The notes beneath the pieces are model-generated. The model was not told where the DNA came from, made no database searches, and saw only the letters and a program-made list of their open reading frames with translations. A stretch of 13,728 nt of DNA from positions 1-13,728 of the forward strand of contig JBNAWB010000093.1 in assembly GCA_049699975.1 (NCBI GenBank), read 5' to 3'. The translations under genes and the position numbers were made by a program. Positions 6,447 through 13,650 of the stretch are shown here, piece by piece. Numbering within the stretch: the stretch's first letter is position 1; every line of letters begins with the position of its first letter. This DNA is from CAZAGD01 sp049699975 (GTDB lineage: Bacteria; Desulfobacterota; SM23-61).

Positions 6447-7286
6447 ATGAGAGAAGTTCACGCCAGTCAAATTACCGAAGTGGTCAAAAAGCTATGTATT
6501 GACTCTAATCTTTATTTAGGGGAGGATGTGCTGGCTGCTTTTGACCGGTTAGAAAAGTTAGAGGAGTCGCCTGTGGGCCGCGAGGTTTTTCAGCAGCTCA
6601 AAGAGAATGCCCGTATAGCTCGGGAAGAACAAGTGGCAATCTGCCAGGATACAGGTCTGGCAGTTGTTTTTGTAGAGTTAGGACAAGATGTGCATATTAC
6701 TGGAGGGGATTTTAATGCGGCCATTAATGAAGGTGTTCGGCAGGGGTATAAAGAAGGATATTTAAGAAAATCAGCCTGCCATTGCTTTTCGCGGGTCAAT
6801 ACGAAAGATAACACCCCGGCTATTATTCATCTGGAATTGGTCCCGGGTGATAAAATCAAGATCACGGTTGCGCCCAAAGGTGGCGGGAGTGAAAACATGT
6901 CTACCGTAATGATGTTAAGTCCTTCCGAAGGAGTAGAAGGATTGAAGAAAAGAGTTGTGGAGTGGGTAAAACAGGCTGGTTCCAATCCTTGTCCGCCAGT
7001 AGTAGTGGGAGTTGGTATCGGCGGAACTTATGAACAAGCCGCTTTGATTGCTAAAAAAGCTCTTTTGCGCCCCTTAGGGCAGAAGAATCCAGATCCGGAA
7101 CTGGCCGCCCTGGAAGAAGATCTTTTAACCCGCATAAACAATTTGGGAATTGGCCCCCAGGGATTAGGAGGCCGGATAACTGCTTTAGCAGTCCATGCCG
7201 AGATGATCCCTTGCCATATTGCCAGTTTTCCTTTAGCCATTAACCTAAATTGCCATGCTCACCGGCATAAGGAAGCAATTATTTAA
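6447..7286 (+). CDS. Class I (iron-sulfur) fumarate hydratase, alpha subunit
   Basis: This is the N-terminal-domain subunit of the two-subunit [4Fe-4S] fumarase, which interconverts fumarate and malate. I chose the ATG at 6447 (279 aa) because TAAGGAGG ends 6 nt before it; an ATG at 6441 abuts that site, and a TTG at 6426 lies upstream of it. The three cluster-binding cysteines expected in the family are visible: Cys66 in ICQDTG, Cys182 in NPCPP and Cys269 in NLNCHAHRH. Other family stretches are VAPKGGGSEN and VVVGVGIGGTYEQAA. The beta subunit follows at once. A tartrate dehydratase alpha subunit is related, but the succinate dehydrogenase genes alongside favour fumarase. A structured leader just upstream may control its translation. 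The enzyme is expected to be oxygen-sensitive and cytoplasmic. Confidence 0.93.
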   Translation: MREVHASQITEVVKKLCIDSNLYLGEDVLAAFDRLEKLEESPVGREVFQQLKENARIAREEQVAICQDTGLAVVFVELGQDVHITGGDFNAAINEGVRQGYKEGYLRKSACHCFSRVNTKDNTPAIIHLELVPGDKIKITVAPKGGGSENMSTVMMLSPSEGVEGLKKRVVEWVKQAGSNPCPPVVVGVGIGGTYEQAALIAKKALLRPLGQKNPDPELAALEEDLLTRINNLGIGPQGLGGRITALAVHAEMIPCHIASFPLAINLNCHAHRHKEAII

Positions 7287-7302
7287 GGAAGGAGATGGAA
7301 AA

Positions 7303-7857
7303 ATGAGTGGCCCCATTCGTTTAAAAACTCCCCTTACAGATGCAGATGTGGAAAAATTAAAAGCAGGTGATAAAGTCCTTTTAAACGGCGTTATTTATAC
7401 AGGCCGGGATGCGGCGCATAAGCGCCTCTTTGACTTACTCCAAGAAGGAAAGCCCTTGCCCATTGATCTAAAAGGACAAGTAATTTACTACGTTGGCCCG
7501 GCCCCGGCTAAACCAGGCCAAGTTATCGGTTCAGCCGGTCCCACCACTAGCGGGCGGATGGACGCTTATTCTCCTAAACTTATGGAAGTAGGCTTGAAGG
7601 GCATGATCGGCAAAGGCATGCGTAAAAAGGAAGTGGTGGAAGCCATGAAAAAATATAAAGCAGTTTATTTCGCCGCTACTGGGGGAGCGGGCGCCCTGTT
7701 AGCCAAGGCCATAAAGAAGGCTGAGGTGGTAGCTTACGAGGATCTTGGTCCGGAAGCCATCAGCCGGCTAGAGGTGGAAGATTTTCCGGTAATTGTCGTC
7801 AATGATATTTACGGAAATGATTTATACCAGCAGGGCATGGCCAAATATGCCCGGTAA
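7303..7857 (+). CDS. Class I fumarate hydratase, beta subunit
   Basis: A 185-aa protein matching the C-terminal half of class I fumarases and the beta subunit of L(+)-tartrate dehydratase. It completes the active site of the alpha subunit. Visible family features are YTGRDAAHKRL, the YYVGPAPAKPG segment, IGSAGPTTSGRMD with the conserved Ser-Gly-Arg-Met, and ATGGAGALLAKAI. The ATG at 7303 is preceded by AAGGAAGGAG that begins within the alpha stop codon. The frame is open upstream to an ATG at 7255, but that would overlap the alpha gene and ignore the ribosome binding site. Alpha and beta are 16 nt apart and surely co-translated. Confidence 0.92.
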   Translation: MSGPIRLKTPLTDADVEKLKAGDKVLLNGVIYTGRDAAHKRLFDLLQEGKPLPIDLKGQVIYYVGPAPAKPGQVIGSAGPTTSGRMDAYSPKLMEVGLKGMIGKGMRKKEVVEAMKKYKAVYFAATGGAGALLAKAIKKAEVVAYEDLGPEAISRLEVEDFPVIVVNDIYGNDLYQQGMAKYAR

Positions 7858-7864
7858 TTTTGGG

Positions 7865-7912
7865 GACGCAGATGAGCCATTTTAGACCTCCTTGGCGGAG
7901 TAAATCTGCGTC
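7865..7912 (+). repeat. Inverted repeat between fumarase and sdhC (GACGCAGAT/ATCTGCGTC)
   Basis: A 9-bp perfect inverted repeat, GACGCAGAT (7865-7873) and ATCTGCGTC (7904-7912), encloses 30 nt that hold a smaller hairpin CTCC (7888-7891) / GGAG (7897-7900). There is no T-tract after it, so it is not a standard terminator. The arm ATCTGCGTC also occurs at 491-499 in the upstream gene-free region, suggesting a dispersed intergenic element. Confidence 0.5.
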
Positions 7913-7936
7913 TTAATTTGAAAAAAGGAGAAGAAT

Positions 7937-8260
7937 ATGCGGTATCGTTGGCAAACAGGAGCAATGGCTTGGTTGATTCACAGAATCACCGGCGCAGCTT
8001 TAGGAATTTACTTACTTCTACATATATTAGCCCAATTTGGAATGAAATATGATCAAAAAGGTTTGGCAGCGATAAGTGATTTTCTTACGCACAAAGTAAT
8101 GATAGTGCTGCTCATGGCCTTTTTGATTTACCATACCCTCAATGGAATTCGAGTGCTCATCATTGATTTCGGTCAGGGGGCGCTTTACCAAAAGAAGCTC
8201 TTTTGGGTGCTGATGGTTCTGGGAGTAATCTTTTTCATTGGCTCTCTGACCGCTTTATAG
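7937..8260 (+). CDS. sdhC: Succinate dehydrogenase cytochrome b556 subunit
   Basis: A 107-aa membrane anchor that holds the SdhAB head to the cytoplasmic membrane and helps bind heme b and quinone. Three transmembrane helices can be seen at about residues 13-33, 51-71 and 86-105. HRITG at 15-19 is the SdhC signature region facing the quinone site. His66 in LIYHTLNGIRVLIIDFG is the probable heme b ligand. Length is slightly short for the family but complete. AAGGAG lies 6 nt before the ATG. It is followed after 10 nt by sdhD. The direction of the complex, succinate oxidation or fumarate reduction, cannot be decided from this subunit. Confidence 0.88.
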   Translation: MRYRWQTGAMAWLIHRITGAALGIYLLLHILAQFGMKYDQKGLAAISDFLTHKVMIVLLMAFLIYHTLNGIRVLIIDFGQGALYQKKLFWVLMVLGVIFFIGSLTAL

Positions 8261-8270
8261 GAGGACCGAC

Positions 8271-8573
8271 ATGGCTTTTAATTGGTTGTTTCAAAGAATT
8301 AGTGGGATATTAATTGCTATTATCTTGGTCATCCATTTGGGGGCGGTCCATTGGGGGGCTTCTCCTGTTGATATAGGGAGCCCCTTTTGGAAGTTGTTTC
8401 ATCTCTTCTTCGCGATTTTGCTTCTTTATCATATTTTGAATGGCTTTTGGCTAATAATCGAGGACTATATTCACACTACCTGGCTGCGGGTTTCCCTATT
8501 TAGCTTGACCTGGATAGTGGGCATAACTTTCCTGATTATGGGTTTAGTAACAATAGTTCCTTTCGGTACTTAA
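8271..8573 (+). CDS. sdhD: Succinate dehydrogenase membrane anchor subunit
   Basis: A 100-aa protein with three hydrophobic helices (about residues 11-28, 40-62 and 74-96), the expected second anchor of a two-anchor succinate dehydrogenase. FQRISG near the N-terminus and LLYHILNGFWLIIEDYIH (51-68) match the family: His54 is the likely second heme ligand, and Asp65-Tyr66 resemble the Asp-Tyr pair near the quinone in SdhD. The ribosome binding site AGGAGG overlaps the sdhC stop codon, so translation of the two anchors is coupled. Anchors diverge fast, so the C/D assignment rests on gene order and these motifs. Confidence 0.83.
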   Translation: MAFNWLFQRISGILIAIILVIHLGAVHWGASPVDIGSPFWKLFHLFFAILLLYHILNGFWLIIEDYIHTTWLRVSLFSLTWIVGITFLIMGLVTIVPFGT

Positions 8574-8679
8574 AAAATTTTTAACCGCAGAGAGCGCTAA
8601 GAACGCAGGGAATGAATGAAAAGCTTTTTAAGTTGCATCCATTCATCGTTTGCGGGATGAAACAAAATGGAGGATGACG
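8574..8679 (+). repeat. Intergenic spacer inside the sdh genes with repeat-like sequence and hairpin
   Basis: This 106-nt gap is unusually long for the interior of an sdh operon. It begins with TTAACCGCAGAGAGCGCTAA and continues to about 8610 with GAACGCAGGG, which resembles CGCAGAG-rich words that recur in intergenic DNA of many environmental bacteria (recognised from memory, not searched). A 7-bp inverted repeat ATGAATG (8612-8618) / CATTCAT (8640-8646) follows and encloses the small palindrome AAAAGCTTTT (8619-8628). No T-tract or clear promoter is present. Confidence 0.4.
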
Positions 8680-10407
8680 ATGATTCATGAACATGATGTG
8701 GTAATCGTCGGGGCGGGAATCGCCGGTCTTTACGCCGCGCTGGAGACGAGTCGCTCCGTAGATACGGCTGTTCTTTCCAAAGTCTTTCCCACCCGCTCTC
8801 ATTCTATTTCCGCGCAAGGAGGTACAGCTGCTCCCTTAGGCAATATGGAAGAGGATAGCTGGGAATGGCATCTCTATGACACCGTGCGAGGAGCAGATTA
8901 CTTAGGTGATCAAGATGCGCAGGAGATTTTAGTGCGCGAGGCTGTAGAAGTAGCCTATGAATTAGAACATATGGGCTGCCCTTTTAGCCGCACCGAGAGT
9001 GGAAAAATTGCCCAGCGCGAATTTGGCGGTCATTATAGCAATTTTGGTAAAGGACCTATTCGGCGGGCGTGCTATGCGGCGGATCGGACAGGGCATGCCA
9101 TGTTGCATACCCTTTATGAACAATGCCTCAAGCATGATGTTCGCTTTTATAATGAATTCTTTGTCTTAGATTTAATTTTAAAGGACCATACTTGCTGTGG
9201 CGTAGTCGCTTGGGATATGCAACGTGGCGGTTTGCATATTTTCCATGCCCAAGCAGTCATGTTCGCTACCGGAGGGTATGCCCGTGCTTGGAAAGTTAAT
9301 ACCAACGCCTTATCGAATACTGGGGATGGGATGGCCATAGTTTTGCAAGCCGGGCTCCCCTTAGAAGATATGGAATTTGTGCAGTTCCATCCTACAGGTC
9401 TTTACCCTTCCGGAGTTTTAGTTACCGAAGGAGCCCGCGGTGAAGGTGGCTATCTAATTAATAACGAAGGCAAACGTTTTATGGAAAAATACGCTCCTGC
9501 CAAAATGGAGCTCGCTCCCCGCGATGTAGTTTCGCGGTCTATTCAAAAAGAAATTGATGAAGGCCGGGGCATTGGCGGAAAAGGATACGTACACCTTGAT
9601 CTCCGCCACTTAGGACGGGCGGCTATTTTGGAAAAATTGCCGCAGATTCACGAATTGATCCTTAAGTTTGCCGGAATTGATGCCGTGACTGAATTAGTGC
9701 CCATAGTACCAACTGCTCATTATGCTATGGGCGGCATACCCACCGATGTGCATGGCCAGGTGGTAAAAGATGCCCAAAATACCCCTGTCATAGGCTTTTA
9801 CGCTGCGGGAGAATGTGCCTGTGTTTCTGTGCACGGGGCAAATCGTTTGGGTTGCAATTCCACAATGGATTGCGCGGTATTTGGACGCAGAACAGGGCGA
9901 GCCATGAGCAGATTCATCAATGGGGGAGCAGAAAAAATTGATTTGCCCAAAGATGCTCTGGAGAGAAGCCGGGCTAAAATAGAAAGACTATTAACAGCTC
10001 AAGGCAAAGAAAGTCCGGCGGCTATTCGTGAAGAATTACAACAAACGATGATGGTTAACTGTGGCATCTTCCGGGAGGAAAAGTTGCTAAAAAAACAACT
10101 GGAGATTATTAAGTCTTTACAGGGGCGTTATCGGGAGATTAGCGTGGGCTATAAAGGGCAAAGATTTAACACCGAACTTTTAGATGCCATAGAATTAGGC
10201 AATATGCTGGATTTTGTAGAAACTATCGTTGTTGGTGGATTAGCCCGCACCGAAAGTCGCGGGGCCCATTACCGGACTGATTTCCCCAAGCGAGACGACA
10301 CCAATTGGTTGAAACATACTTTAGCCTGGAAGACAGAAACGGGGATTCGCCTGGATTATAAGCCAGTAGTCGTTACCCGTTTCCAACCAGAAGAAAGAAA
10401 ATTTTAA
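8680..10407 (+). CDS. sdhA: Succinate dehydrogenase flavoprotein subunit
   Basis: A 575-aa FAD subunit that oxidises succinate to fumarate on the cytoplasmic side and passes electrons to SdhB. Motifs in order: the dinucleotide fold VVIVGAGIAGLYAALE (7-22), SHSISAQGG with His41 for covalent FAD attachment, FHPTGLYPSG (His237), LVTEGARGEGG, the active-site PRDVVSR with the proton-shuttle Arg281, HYAMGGIPTD (His347), and AAGECACVSVHGANRLGCNS with Arg389. All expected catalytic residues are present and the length is normal. I start at the ATG at 8680 because GGAGG ends 6 nt before it; an ATG at 8674 abuts that site, and a TTG at 8650 is unsupported. sdhB follows after 11 nt. Confidence 0.96.
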   Translation: MIHEHDVVIVGAGIAGLYAALETSRSVDTAVLSKVFPTRSHSISAQGGTAAPLGNMEEDSWEWHLYDTVRGADYLGDQDAQEILVREAVEVAYELEHMGCPFSRTESGKIAQREFGGHYSNFGKGPIRRACYAADRTGHAMLHTLYEQCLKHDVRFYNEFFVLDLILKDHTCCGVVAWDMQRGGLHIFHAQAVMFATGGYARAWKVNTNALSNTGDGMAIVLQAGLPLEDMEFVQFHPTGLYPSGVLVTEGARGEGGYLINNEGKRFMEKYAPAKMELAPRDVVSRSIQKEIDEGRGIGGKGYVHLDLRHLGRAAILEKLPQIHELILKFAGIDAVTELVPIVPTAHYAMGGIPTDVHGQVVKDAQNTPVIGFYAAGECACVSVHGANRLGCNSTMDCAVFGRRTGRAMSRFINGGAEKIDLPKDALERSRAKIERLLTAQGKESPAAIREELQQTMMVNCGIFREEKLLKKQLEIIKSLQGRYREISVGYKGQRFNTELLDAIELGNMLDFVETIVVGGLARTESRGAHYRTDFPKRDDTNWLKHTLAWKTETGIRLDYKPVVVTRFQPEERKF

Positions 10408-10418
10408 GGAGCAGAGCG

Positions 10419-11117
10419 ATGATCCAGACCTTTAAAATTTTCAGATTTAATCCAGATGAAGATCAAAAACCATATTATAAAAACTATCAAGTAGATGTAC
10501 AGGAGGGGATGACTATCTTAGATGTTCTGAATGAAATAAAGTGGAAGCAAGACGGTAGTCTTACTTTCCGCCGTTCTTGCCGACATGGCATATGTGGTTC
10601 TTGCGCCATGACGATCAACGGCTTGAATCGGTTAGCCTGCGAGACCCAGGTTAAGTCTTTAGGCCAGGGGGTGATAGAGATTGAACCCTTGCGCCATTTT
10701 CCCGTAATTAAAGACCTGGCGGTAGATATGGAAGATTTTTATAAAAAGTATGCAGCCGTCAAACCATATTTAATTGCTGGCACTCCGCCAACGGACAAAG
10801 AACGTTATCAAAGCATCGCCGATAGAAAAAAGATCGATGGCTCTTATGAATGCATCCTCTGCGGCGCATGTACTTCCTCCTGCCCTTCTTATTGGGCTGA
10901 TCCGCAATTTTTGGGGCCAGCAGCTCTGCTCAAAGCTTACCGATATACCTTTGACTCTCGCGATGAAGGATTTGTTGAGCGCCTCCCGATTTTAGATAAC
11001 CGCCATGGTCTTTGGCGCTGCCATACGATCTTCAATTGCACCATCTGCCCTAAATCTCTTAACCCCACTTGGGCCATTGGCGAATTGAAGAAGAAAGTAT
11101 TAAGCAAGAAATATTAA
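10419..11117 (+). CDS. sdhB: Succinate dehydrogenase iron-sulfur subunit (shortened cluster loop)
   Basis: A 232-aa electron-transfer subunit linking the flavin to the quinone. The [2Fe-2S] ligands are Cys54, 59, 62 and 74 (SCRHGICGSCAM and NRLACET). The second ferredoxin domain has CILCGACTSSCP (Cys145, 148, 151, 155) and CHTIFNCTICPKSLNP (Cys201, 207, 210). In E. coli and human SdhB the last motif is C-x5-C-x3-CP; here it is C-x5-C-x2-CP, one residue shorter between a [3Fe-4S] ligand and a [4Fe-4S] ligand. The rest of the protein is normal, the frame is intact and no stop interrupts it. AAGGAG, overlapping the sdhA stop, lies 7 nt before the ATG. Confidence 0.95.
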   Translation: MIQTFKIFRFNPDEDQKPYYKNYQVDVQEGMTILDVLNEIKWKQDGSLTFRRSCRHGICGSCAMTINGLNRLACETQVKSLGQGVIEIEPLRHFPVIKDLAVDMEDFYKKYAAVKPYLIAGTPPTDKERYQSIADRKKIDGSYECILCGACTSSCPSYWADPQFLGPAALLKAYRYTFDSRDEGFVERLPILDNRHGLWRCHTIFNCTICPKSLNPTWAIGELKKKVLSKKY

Positions 11118-11169
11118 ATTTTCAAAAATAATTAGAGCAGGGGAATCTTTTTAATAAAAGGAGAATGCG

Positions 11170-12345
11170 GTGCATATTCATGAATACCAAGCCAAAGAAA
11201 TTTTGGCTCGCTATGGAATTAAAATACCAAGAGGACGAGTAGCTTTTACGATTGCTGAGGCCGAGGCCGCCGCCAGAGCAATTGGTTCAGGGCCCTTTGT
11301 CGTGAAAGCCCAAATTCATGCCGGCGGCAGGGGAAAATGGGGAGGGGTTAGCAAAGTCAGCAATTATCAAGAGGTCACCCAAGTCGCCCGCCAGTTAATC
11401 GGTTCCAAGTTAGTCACCCAGCAGACAGGGCCAGCAGGGAAAAAGGTAAGCCGAGTGTTAGTAGAAGAAAGTATTCCCATAGCGCGGGAATTTTATTTAG
11501 GAGTCACCATTGATCGGCAGAAGAGTAGAGTAGCCGTGATCGGTTGCGCTGAAGGAGGAGTTGAAATTGAAGAAGTAGCGTCAAGATCTCCTGAGCAAAT
11601 AAAGAAAATAATAGCTGAGCCAGGCTGCGGGCTTACTCCTTTCCAAGGACGGCGTTTGGCTATTGAGCTGGGCTTGGGGGGAAATATAATAGGGAAGTGG
11701 TCAGCTATAACCTTGGCCCTTTACCGCGCTTTTATGGATAACGATTGTGTGCTCACTGAGATTAACCCTTTGGCGCTGACCGTTGCTGGGGATTTGGTTG
11801 CTTTAGACGCCAAAATGGAAATTGACGACAATGCCCTCTTTCGCCATCCCGACCTTTTAGCCTGGCGCGATTTTGAACAAGAGGATCCCCGGGACTTAGA
11901 GGCGGAAAGACTAAATCTCAGGTTTGTGAGCCTTCCCGGAAATATTGGCTGCATAGTCAACGGCGCGGGCTTGGGCATGGCTACCTTAGATTTGTTGCGT
12001 TATTACGGAGGAGAGCCGGCTAATTTTTTAGACGCCGGGGCCGGAGCTTCCAAAGAGGTCATTCGCCACGCCTTCGGCCTACTTTCCTCTGACCCCAAAG
12101 TAAAAGGAATTTTTGTGAACATGTTCGGAGGAATTACGCGCTGCGATAGCTATGCCCAGGGGATCGTCGAAGCCCTCCAAGAGAATCCTTTAACCGTGCC
12201 CTTAGTCATCCGCATGGAAGGGACGAACGTGGAATTGGGCAGGAAGATATTAGAAGAATCTGGTTTAAATATAAAAACATACAGTAATATGGGTGAGGCA
12301 GCCCAGAGAATTATCGAATTGGTTAAAGAAAAAAAGGATTTTTAA
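11170..12345 (+). CDS. sucC: Succinyl-CoA synthetase (ADP-forming) beta subunit
   Basis: A 391-aa ATP-grasp subunit that, with the alpha subunit, interconverts succinyl-CoA and succinate with formation or use of ATP. The start is GTG at 11170, with AAAAGGAG 6 nt upstream; a nearby ATG at 11165 is out of frame. Family stretches: MHIHEYQAKEILARYGI, KAQIHAGGRGKWGGV (47-61), LTEINPLAL, PANFLDAGAGA (usually FLDxGGGA) and GIFVNMFGGITRCD. In most bacteria sucD follows directly. Here the next 188 nt hold no sucD start or remnant, and a transporter gene comes next. Malate-CoA ligase beta subunits are similar, but the mutase and SDH genes alongside favour succinyl-CoA. Product succinate would feed SdhA. 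Confidence 0.9.
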   Translation: MHIHEYQAKEILARYGIKIPRGRVAFTIAEAEAAARAIGSGPFVVKAQIHAGGRGKWGGVSKVSNYQEVTQVARQLIGSKLVTQQTGPAGKKVSRVLVEESIPIAREFYLGVTIDRQKSRVAVIGCAEGGVEIEEVASRSPEQIKKIIAEPGCGLTPFQGRRLAIELGLGGNIIGKWSAITLALYRAFMDNDCVLTEINPLALTVAGDLVALDAKMEIDDNALFRHPDLLAWRDFEQEDPRDLEAERLNLRFVSLPGNIGCIVNGAGLGMATLDLLRYYGGEPANFLDAGAGASKEVIRHAFGLLSSDPKVKGIFVNMFGGITRCDSYAQGIVEALQENPLTVPLVIRMEGTNVELGRKILEESGLNIKTYSNMGEAAQRIIELVKEKKDF

Positions 12346-12441
12346 AGCATTTCCTCATCTTCCACATCAGCCACTGAATTTAACTTCCTACCCTCCTTTT
12401 AGAATAAACTCAGGAAAATGAATTCGGGAAGCAAAAAATTA

Positions 12442-12470
12442 TTGACCTTTTATCTCCAGTTCGTTATCAT
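12442..12470 (+). promoter_or_regulatory. Sigma-70-type promoter for the TRAP transporter unit
   Basis: TTGACC (12442-12447) and TATCAT (12465-12470) are each one base from consensus and spaced 17 bp apart. Transcription would start near 12477, giving a leader of about 57 nt before dctP. This suggests that the transporter is a separate unit from the upstream enzyme genes, although no intrinsic terminator was found after sucC, so read-through is possible. Confidence 0.6.
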
Positions 12471-12533
12471 TCTAAGAATTAAGGAATTTTACTTTTAAGG
12501 TTTACGGAAAATCATTTATAGGAGGAAAAAATT

Positions 12534-13523
12534 ATGGGGTTAAAGAAGAACATACTAATTATTTCTTTAGTAGGCTTCTTGATGGTTTGTCTGGGCATTT
12601 CTTTAAGTTGGGCCCAGACCAAATGGGATATGCCTATGGCTTACCCGGTGACTAATTTTCATAGTGTCAACGGCCAAAAATTTGCTGATGCGGTAAAACA
12701 GCGGACCGGAGGCAAACTGCAGATTGTAGTTCATGCCGGAGCATCCCTTTTTAAAGCTCCCGAGATAAAAAGAGCGGTGCAGACTGGCCAGGCCCAAATC
12801 GGGGAAGTTTTAATGTCTTTGTTGGCCCACGAATATCCAATATTTGAAGCAGATGGCATTCCTTTCCTGGCGACAGGCTATGATCAAGTATGGAAACTTT
12901 ATATGGCCCAAAAGCCTTTTGTAGAAAAATATCTCGATGCCCATGGGATGATGTTGCTTTATGCCGTCCCCTGGCCTCCTCAAGGTCTATATTGTAACCG
13001 AGAGTTAAAAACAGTAAAGGACCTGGAAGGCTTAGCTTGGCGAGCTTATAACCCAGCGACCATGCGTCTGGCTGAACTTTTAAAAGCTCGGCCAGTTACT
13101 ATTCAAGCGGCCGAACTGAGCCAAGCGCTGGCCACAGGCAAAGTTAATGCCATGATGACCTCCGGGGCCACAGGCGTGGACAGTAAAGTTTGGGAGCAAG
13201 TGAAGTATTATTATGATACCCAAGCCTGGCAGCCTAAGAATATGGTCATTGTGAATAAAACTAGCTTTAACAAGCTTGATAAAGCTACCCAAGATATTTT
13301 AATCGAAGAAGCCAAGAAAGCAGAAGCTGCGGGTTGGGAAGCTAGCAAAAAAGTAACCGCAGAATCTGTGGAAATTTTGAAAAAAAACGGTATGATAGTC
13401 CAATTACCCAGCCCCGAACTGAAAAAAGGGTTAAGCGAAGCTGGCAAAATCATGATTGAAGAGTGGATGAAAAAAGCAGGAGAAGATGGCAAGAAATTGC
13501 TTGCTGCCTACCAAAAAATGTAA
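12534..13523 (+). CDS. dctP: TRAP transporter substrate-binding protein, DctP family
   Basis: A 329-aa periplasmic solute-binding protein that delivers an organic acid to the DctQM membrane part. An N-terminal signal peptide is clear: positively charged MGLKKN, a hydrophobic core, and a probable signal peptidase I site after SWA (residue 27). No lipobox cysteine is suitably placed. The mature part has the DctP fold features AYPVTNFHSVNGQKFADAV, GASLFKAPEIKRAVQTGQAQ and a conserved substrate Arg (Arg170 in GLAWRAYNP) that usually binds a carboxylate. ALATGKVNAMMTSGATG follows. AGGAGG lies 8 nt before the ATG. The start of dctQ follows after a strong stem-loop. Substrate is not readable; a C4-dicarboxylate or another short organic acid is plausible given the enzymes nearby. 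Confidence 0.92.
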   Translation: MGLKKNILIISLVGFLMVCLGISLSWAQTKWDMPMAYPVTNFHSVNGQKFADAVKQRTGGKLQIVVHAGASLFKAPEIKRAVQTGQAQIGEVLMSLLAHEYPIFEADGIPFLATGYDQVWKLYMAQKPFVEKYLDAHGMMLLYAVPWPPQGLYCNRELKTVKDLEGLAWRAYNPATMRLAELLKARPVTIQAAELSQALATGKVNAMMTSGATGVDSKVWEQVKYYYDTQAWQPKNMVIVNKTSFNKLDKATQDILIEEAKKAEAAGWEASKKVTAESVEILKKNGMIVQLPSPELKKGLSEAGKIMIEEWMKKAGEDGKKLLAAYQKM

Positions 13524-13546
13524 TTGTATAAAATCATTTGGCAGCT

Positions 13547-13579
13547 AAATTTAGGCCCGCTAATAGCGGGCCTAAATTT
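13547..13579 (+). terminator. Strong stem-loop between dctP and dctQ
   Basis: AAATTTAGGCCCGC (13547-13560) and GCGGGCCTAAATTT (13566-13579) form a perfect 14-bp stem with a 5-nt loop TAATA. There is no run of T after the stem, so it is not a classical intrinsic terminator. It more likely causes partial termination or protects the 3' end of the dctP message, giving more binding protein than membrane subunits. That role is inferred from position. Confidence 0.65.
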
Positions 13580-13650
13580 CCTCAAAAGCCTGCATAAGAT
13601 ACACCTCAGAATACTCAAAAATTAAACCAAAGCGTGGAAGAGGTAATATT

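Noticed and set aside
12346..12441. Intrinsic terminator or sucD remnant after sucC
   Set aside because: No hairpin followed by T residues could be drawn, and no frame resembles the start of a succinyl-CoA synthetase alpha subunit.
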